Assembly: GCA_016463455.1 (NCBI GenBank)
Contig: JAEMRG010000074.1
Location: forward strand, 1 to 8,536
Length of the DNA stretch: 8,536 nt
Direction: 5' to 3'
From: Rhodoferax sp.
GTDB taxonomy: Bacteria; Pseudomonadota; Gammaproteobacteria; Burkholderiales; Burkholderiaceae_C
The notes beneath the pieces are model-generated. The model made no database searches. It was not told the DNA's origin and saw only the letters and a program-made list of their open reading frames with translations. Shown here piece after piece: positions 5,880 through 8,536 of the stretch (position 1 is the stretch's first letter; the number at the start of each line of letters is the position of its first letter). A program made the translations under genes and the position numbers.

Positions 5880-7046
5880 ATGAAATTGCTTGTTTCCTGC
5901 GTGCTCGCCATGTCTATGCTGGCCAGTGCCAGTGCGCAAAACCCCCAGCCACCCGAAATCGCCGCACGGGCTTATTTATTGCTGGATGTATCGGCGCATC
6001 AGGTGCTGGCGGCCAAAGATGCGGACATGCAGGTGGAGCCGGCCTCACTCACCAAACTGATGACCGCTTACCTGGTGTTTGACGCGCTCAAATCCGGCAA
6101 GATTAGCTTGGACCAAAAGCTTGCTGTCAGCGAGCGCGCTTGGAAAATGCCAGGTTCGCGCATGTTTATCGACCCCAAAATGCAAGTCCCGGTGGAAGAC
6201 CTGATCAAGGGCATGGTGGTGCAGTCCGGCAATGACGCCACCATCGCCTTGGCCGAAGGTGTGGGCGGAGACGTGCCGCGCTTTGTGCAAATGATGAATG
6301 CGCAGGCCCAGGTGCTGGGCTTAAAAGGCACCCGCTACAAAAACCCCGAAGGCTTGACCGAGCCCGGCCACACCACGACCGCGCGCGACCTGGGCACCCT
6401 GGCCACCCGCCTGATGGCCGATTTTCCGCAATACGTGGGCTATTACGCCCTAAAAAAATACCGCTACCCCGGCACCCCGGCGGCCAACGACAGCAACCGT
6501 AACCTCTTGTTGCAACGCGACCCCACGGTCGATGGTCTGAAAACCGGCTACACCGAAGCGGCCGGCTATTGCATGGTGGCCACCGCACGTCGCGATTACG
6601 CCAGCCTGGGCTCGCAAGGTGCCAGTCCGAGCCGACGTCTGCTGTCCATTGTCCTGGGCACCGCCAATGAAAATGCGCGCGCCAATGAGTCGCAAAAACT
6701 GCTCAACTGGGGCTTTACTGCCTTTGAACCCGTCAAATTGTTCGATCCGGGTCAGGCCGTCGTGACCGCCCAGGTCTGGAAAGGCAGCGCCTCTAGCGTG
6801 CGGGTGGGACACCCCCAAGGCGTTTTGCTGGCCTTGCCGGCGGGCCGCCCTGGAAAAATCGCTACCGAAGTGGTGCGCAAAGAGCCGCTGTTGGCGCCGA
6901 TAACTAAAGGCCAGGAGGTGGCGAGCTTGCGTGTCCTCTCGGGTGGCGTAGAAGTAGCGCAAATGCCTTTGCAAGCTCTGGATGCAGTGGATGAGGCCGG
7001 CATTTTCGGTCGCGCCTGGGACGCTTTGCGCCTGTGGATACGCTAG
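5880..7046 (+). CDS. D-alanyl-D-alanine carboxypeptidase, PBP5/6 family
   Basis: This penicillin-binding protein removes the terminal D-Ala from peptidoglycan pentapeptides in the periplasm. All three serine-acyltransferase motifs are present: SLTK (Ser56-Lys59) with the nucleophile Ser56, SGN (116-118), and KTG (221-223). The N-terminus has a signal peptide of about 19 residues ending in ASA before Gln20, and the mature domain begins soon after (PPEIAARAYLLLD). The 388-residue length fits the DacA/DacC family, with a C-terminal all-beta domain (about 284-365). The C-terminal DEAGIFGRAWDALRLWIR looks like the amphipathic membrane anchor of PBP5. I cannot separate dacA from dacC, so no symbol is given. 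The ATG at 5880 is preceded by AAGG at roughly 12 nt. It stands between the hemJ unit and the str operon. Confidence 0.94.
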   Translation: MKLLVSCVLAMSMLASASAQNPQPPEIAARAYLLLDVSAHQVLAAKDADMQVEPASLTKLMTAYLVFDALKSGKISLDQKLAVSERAWKMPGSRMFIDPKMQVPVEDLIKGMVVQSGNDATIALAEGVGGDVPRFVQMMNAQAQVLGLKGTRYKNPEGLTEPGHTTTARDLGTLATRLMADFPQYVGYYALKKYRYPGTPAANDSNRNLLLQRDPTVDGLKTGYTEAAGYCMVATARRDYASLGSQGASPSRRLLSIVLGTANENARANESQKLLNWGFTAFEPVKLFDPGQAVVTAQVWKGSASSVRVGHPQGVLLALPAGRPGKIATEVVRKEPLLAPITKGQEVASLRVLSGGVEVAQMPLQALDAVDEAGIFGRAWDALRLWIR

Positions 7047-7064
7047 GCGGGATCCGTTCTAGCG
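7041..7064 (+). repeat. Hairpin overlapping the carboxypeptidase stop codon
   Basis: CGCTAG (7041-7046) and CTAGCG (7059-7064) form a perfect 6-bp inverted repeat, with a second short pairing CGG/CCG inside. The TAG stop codon is part of the left arm. No T tract follows, so it is not a standard intrinsic terminator. Confidence 0.4.
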
Positions 7065-7092
7065 GACACCCGAGCCCTGCTGGCGCCACTTC

Positions 7093-7101
7093 TGGTATAT
7101 T
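7093..7101 (+). promoter_or_regulatory. Extended -10 promoter candidate for the str operon
   Basis: TGGTATATT is a TG-n extended -10 element with a five-of-six hexamer (TATATT, 7096-7101). No -35 hexamer is evident at the expected distance, which extended -10 promoters tolerate. Transcription would begin near 7108 and give rpsL a leader of about 92 nt. Confidence 0.45.
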
Positions 7102-7106
7102 AGAAG

Positions 7107-7140
7107 GCTTTTCGGAAACTTCCGAAGGGCTTTGTGTTTT
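7107..7140 (+). terminator. Hairpin plus T-rich tail before rpsL (terminator or leader hairpin)
   Basis: GCTTTTCGG (7107-7115) pairs with CCGAAGGGC (7122-7130) over nine positions, two of them G-U, with loop AAACTT. TTTGTGTTTT follows at 7131-7140. This may be the intrinsic terminator of the upstream carboxypeptidase gene. If transcription starts at the extended -10 nearby, it would instead form the 5' end of the rpsL leader. Confidence 0.5.
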
Positions 7141-7161
7141 CGTAGTTTTTGAATCGTATAG

Positions 7162-7178
7162 CTCCTGCACAGCGGGAG
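7162..7178 (+). promoter_or_regulatory. Leader hairpin just upstream of the rpsL ribosome binding site
   Basis: CTCCTGC (7162-7168) pairs with GCGGGAG (7172-7178) around a 3-nt loop ACA, with one G-U pair. It ends 10 nt before the AGGAGG site of rpsL. The left arm (CTCC) could also pair with that AGGAGG (7189-7194), so it might mask ribosome binding; this is inference. Confidence 0.4.
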
Positions 7179-7188
7179 AATTTTCATT

Positions 7189-7194
7189 AGGAGG
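7189..7194 (+). promoter_or_regulatory. Strong Shine-Dalgarno deciding the rpsL GTG start
   Basis: A full consensus AGGAGG lies 5 nt ahead of GTG at 7200-7202. No in-frame ATG lies nearby, and the protein sequence following the GTG (PTINQLVRQG) is the universal S12 N-terminus. Confidence 0.85.
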
Positions 7195-7199
7195 CTTAA

Positions 7200-7577
7200 G
7201 TGCCAACCATTAACCAGCTAGTGCGTCAGGGGCGCGAGGTCGAGACGATCAAGTCCAAAAGCCCTGCGATGCAGAACTCGCCGCAGCGCCGCGGCGTTTG
7301 CACCCGCGTGTACACCACCACCCCTAAGAAGCCTAATTCCGCGTTGCGTAAAGTCGCCAAAGTGCGCTTGACCAACGGTTTTGAAGTGATTTCCTATATC
7401 GGCGGCGAAGGCCACAACCTGCAAGAGCACAGCGTGGTGCTGGTGCGCGGCGGTCGCGTCAAGGATTTGCCCGGTGTGCGTTACCACATCGTGCGCGGTT
7501 CGCTGGACTTGCAAGGTGTTAAAGACCGTAAGCAGTCGCGTTCCAAATACGGCGCTAAGCGCCCCAAGGCCAAGTAA
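7200..7577 (+). CDS. rpsL: 30S ribosomal protein S12
   Basis: S12 sits at the decoding centre of the 30S subunit and helps check codon-anticodon pairing. The 125-residue protein is full length. PTINQLVRQGR at the N-terminus, TPKKPNSALRKVAKVRL (41-57) and VKDLPGVRYHIVRG (87-100) are the conserved blocks. Lys43, Lys88 and Pro91, positions where changes give streptomycin resistance in other bacteria, are the normal residues, so the sequence predicts a sensitive-type S12. Asp89 is the site of beta-methylthiolation by RimO in E. coli. The start codon is GTG behind a perfect AGGAGG. It is the first gene of the str operon here, followed after 162 bp by rpsG. An upstream PBP gene is separated from it by a hairpin-rich leader. 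Confidence 0.98.
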   Translation: MPTINQLVRQGREVETIKSKSPAMQNSPQRRGVCTRVYTTTPKKPNSALRKVAKVRLTNGFEVISYIGGEGHNLQEHSVVLVRGGRVKDLPGVRYHIVRGSLDLQGVKDRKQSRSKYGAKRPKAK

Positions 7578-7578
7578 T

Positions 7579-7598
7579 ACGGGTTTCCCGTTTCGTTT
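7579..7598 (+). terminator. Short terminator-like hairpin after rpsL
   Basis: ACGGG (7579-7583) pairs with CCCGT (7587-7591) over a TTT loop, followed by TTCGTTTT. The stem is only 5 bp, so it may cause partial termination or pausing rather than a full stop. rpsG must be transcribed past it unless it has its own promoter. Confidence 0.4.
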
Positions 7599-7611
7599 TA
7601 GGTGCTGTTCC

Positions 7612-7716
7612 CCGCGTGGCGCGGTGGTGCAGCGTAGTGGCCCGAAGCACAAAATTGTTTGTGTGGGTCGAGTAAGTGGGGGTCTTTTGGCTCCCGCGGT
7701 GCCCAATTTGGGTGCC
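7612..7716 (+). promoter_or_regulatory. Structured rpsL-rpsG spacer, candidate S7 control site
   Basis: Three further hairpins follow the terminator-like one. They are CCGCG-TGG-CGCGG (7612-7624), CACAAA-ATTG-TTTGTG (7648-7663), and GGTGCCCA-ATT-TGGGTGCC (7698-7716, two G-U pairs), the last just ahead of the rpsG ribosome site. In E. coli the rpsL-rpsG spacer binds S7 and represses translation of the operon. The position is the same here, but I see no direct sequence match to the E. coli site, so the function is inferred. Confidence 0.4.
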
Positions 7717-7728
7717 AACTGAAGCAAA

Positions 7729-7734
7729 GAGGTG
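7729..7734 (+). promoter_or_regulatory. Ribosome binding site deciding the rpsG start
   Basis: GAGGTG lies 5 nt before the ATG at 7740. An in-frame ATG at 7659 would add 27 residues read from the structured spacer, and it lacks such a site. Confidence 0.75.
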
Positions 7735-7739
7735 AAAAA

Positions 7740-8213
7740 ATGCCACGTCGTCGCGAAGTCCCCAAACGTGAAATCTTGCCCGATCCGAAATTCGGCAATG
7801 TCGAACTGTCCAAATTCATGAACGTCATCATGGAAGGCGGCAAAAAAGCTGTCGCTGAGCGCATTATTTACGGCGCGCTGGAGCAGATTGAAAAGAAGCA
7901 TCCCGGTAAAGATCCGCTGGAAGCCTTTACCGTCGCTATCAATAACGTCAAGCCCATGGTCGAGGTCAAATCCCGCCGTGTCGGTGGCGCCAATTACCAA
8001 GTGCCGGTCGAAGTGCGCCCCGTGCGCCGCCTGGCCTTGTCGATGCGCTGGATTAAAGAAGCCGCGCGCAAGCGTGGCGAAAAATCCATGGCGCTGCGCT
8101 TGGCCAACGAGTTGCTCGAGGCTACCGAAGGCCGTGGCGGCGCGATGAAAAAGCGCGATGAAGTGCACCGTATGGCTGAAGCCAACAAGGCGTTCTCGCA
8201 CTTCCGTTTCTAA
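7740..8213 (+). CDS. rpsG: 30S ribosomal protein S7
   Basis: S7 is a primary assembly protein that nucleates the head of the 30S subunit by binding 16S rRNA. In many bacteria it also represses its own operon. The 157-residue protein begins MPRRREVPKR and has the family blocks FMNVIMEGGKKAVAERIIYGAL (26-47), KSRRVGGANYQVPVEVRP (77-94) and the C-terminal EVHRMAEANKAFSHFRF (141-157). This matches the usual 156-157 residues. The start is set by the conserved N-terminus and by a GAGGTG ribosome site 5 nt upstream. It is separated from rpsL by 162 bp and from fusA by 150 bp, both longer than in the tightly packed str operons of enteric bacteria. Confidence 0.98.
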   Translation: MPRRREVPKREILPDPKFGNVELSKFMNVIMEGGKKAVAERIIYGALEQIEKKHPGKDPLEAFTVAINNVKPMVEVKSRRVGGANYQVPVEVRPVRRLALSMRWIKEAARKRGEKSMALRLANELLEATEGRGGAMKKRDEVHRMAEANKAFSHFRF

Positions 8214-8214
8214 G

Positions 8215-8324
8215 TAGCGCACGCCGGCGGGCCTGGGTGCCCGCACCGCCAAGGAACAGTGTCATCACATTGTTGTAGCGGTGCGCTAGCCTTGGCGACC
8301 GGCCGCAAGCAGCGCCTTGTAGCG
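8215..8324 (+). promoter_or_regulatory. Structured rpsG-fusA spacer with competing stems
   Basis: The spacer holds several perfect pairings. These are TAGCGCAC (8215-8222) with GTGCGCTA (8281-8288), GCGGGC (8227-8232) with GCCCGC (8239-8244), GCACCGC (8243-8249) with GCGGTGC (8278-8284), ACAGTGT (8256-8262) with ACATTGT (8267-8273, one G-U), and GCCAAGG (8248-8254) with CCTTGGC (8290-8296). The first and third share bases 8281-8284, so they cannot form together. TTGTAGCG also occurs twice, at 8273-8280 and 8317-8324. It is a possible control element for fusA; the function is inferred. Confidence 0.4.
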
Positions 8325-8363
8325 TACCGATTATTGAATTCCCAGATCAAAGAAGGATCCACC

Positions 8364-8536
8364 ATGGCTCGCCATACCCCTATTGAGCGCTACCGCAACA
8401 TCGGCATTTCAGCGCATATCGACGCCGGTAAAACCACCACGACTGAGCGCGTGTTGTTTTACACCGGCGTGAACCACAAAATCGGCGAAGTGCACGATGG
8501 CGCGGCCACCATGGACTGGATGGAGCAAGAGCAGGA
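8364..8536 (+). CDS. fusA: Elongation factor G, N-terminal fragment
   Basis: EF-G is the GTPase that drives translocation of tRNA and mRNA on the ribosome. Only 57 codons are inside the window; the gene runs off the right edge. The sequence MARHTPIERYRNIGISAHIDAGKTTTTERVLFYTG has the G1/P-loop AHIDAGKT (17-24), typical of EF-G. HKIGEVHDGAATMDWMEQEQ leads into the switch I region. The ATG at 8364 follows an AAGGA ribosome site (8353-8357) at 6 nt. It is the third gene of the str operon, and its position after rpsG is standard. Confidence 0.98.
   Translation, partial: MARHTPIERYRNIGISAHIDAGKTTTTERVLFYTGVNHKIGEVHDGAATMDWMEQEQ

Noticed and set aside
7659..7739. Upstream rpsG start at 7659
   Set aside because: S7 universally begins MPRRR or similar, and a GAGGTG site precedes the ATG at 7740.
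7218..8252. 344-codon open frame antisense to rpsL and rpsG
   Set aside because: It is the complement of two highly conserved ribosomal genes and their spacer, and its product shows no recognisable domain.

Overview
This looks like a GC-rich betaproteobacterial chromosome segment, most likely Burkholderiales and probably Comamonadaceae. The evidence is the HemB, HemJ, S12, S7 and EF-G protein sequences, the base composition and the short AT-rich spacers. The genus is an inference. Nothing in the window looks mobile: I see no IS ends, CRISPR, tRNA or rRNA.

Region 1 (1-2883, minus strand). Read in transcription order, this is hemB (porphobilinogen synthase), an SDR-family oxidoreductase, an enoyl-CoA hydratase/isomerase-family protein, and the N-terminus of a GMC-family FAD oxidoreductase that runs off the left edge. 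Spacers are 23, 78 and 38 bp with no clear terminator, so the four may be co-transcribed. The three enzymes after hemB suggest an alcohol/acyl-CoA catabolic unit.

Region 2 (2884-3205). This is an AT-rich divergent control region. It carries a convincing promoter and a compact transcript-like element of about 98 nt that I call a candidate small RNA or hemJ leader. It has a UUCG-capped hairpin, a hairpin presenting UUCCUCCCU in its loop, and a strong intrinsic terminator. It lies between hemB and hemJ, so two heme-biosynthesis genes face away from it.

Region 3 (3206-7046, plus strand). hemJ (protoporphyrinogen oxidase), a VanZ-family membrane protein, a small [2Fe-2S] ferredoxin-like protein and an alpha/beta hydrolase are packed with gaps of 12, -4 and 6 bp, as in an operon. 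After 89 bp comes a secreted D-alanyl-D-alanine carboxypeptidase (PBP5/6 family).

Region 4 (7047-8536, plus strand). This is the start of the str ribosomal operon: rpsL (S12, GTG start), rpsG (S7) and the first 57 codons of fusA (EF-G). The leader and both spacers (162 and 150 bp) are rich in hairpins. The rpsG-fusA spacer contains mutually exclusive pairings.

The most interesting part is the 3047-3206 element, followed by the structured str-operon spacers. The genes themselves belong to well-known families.
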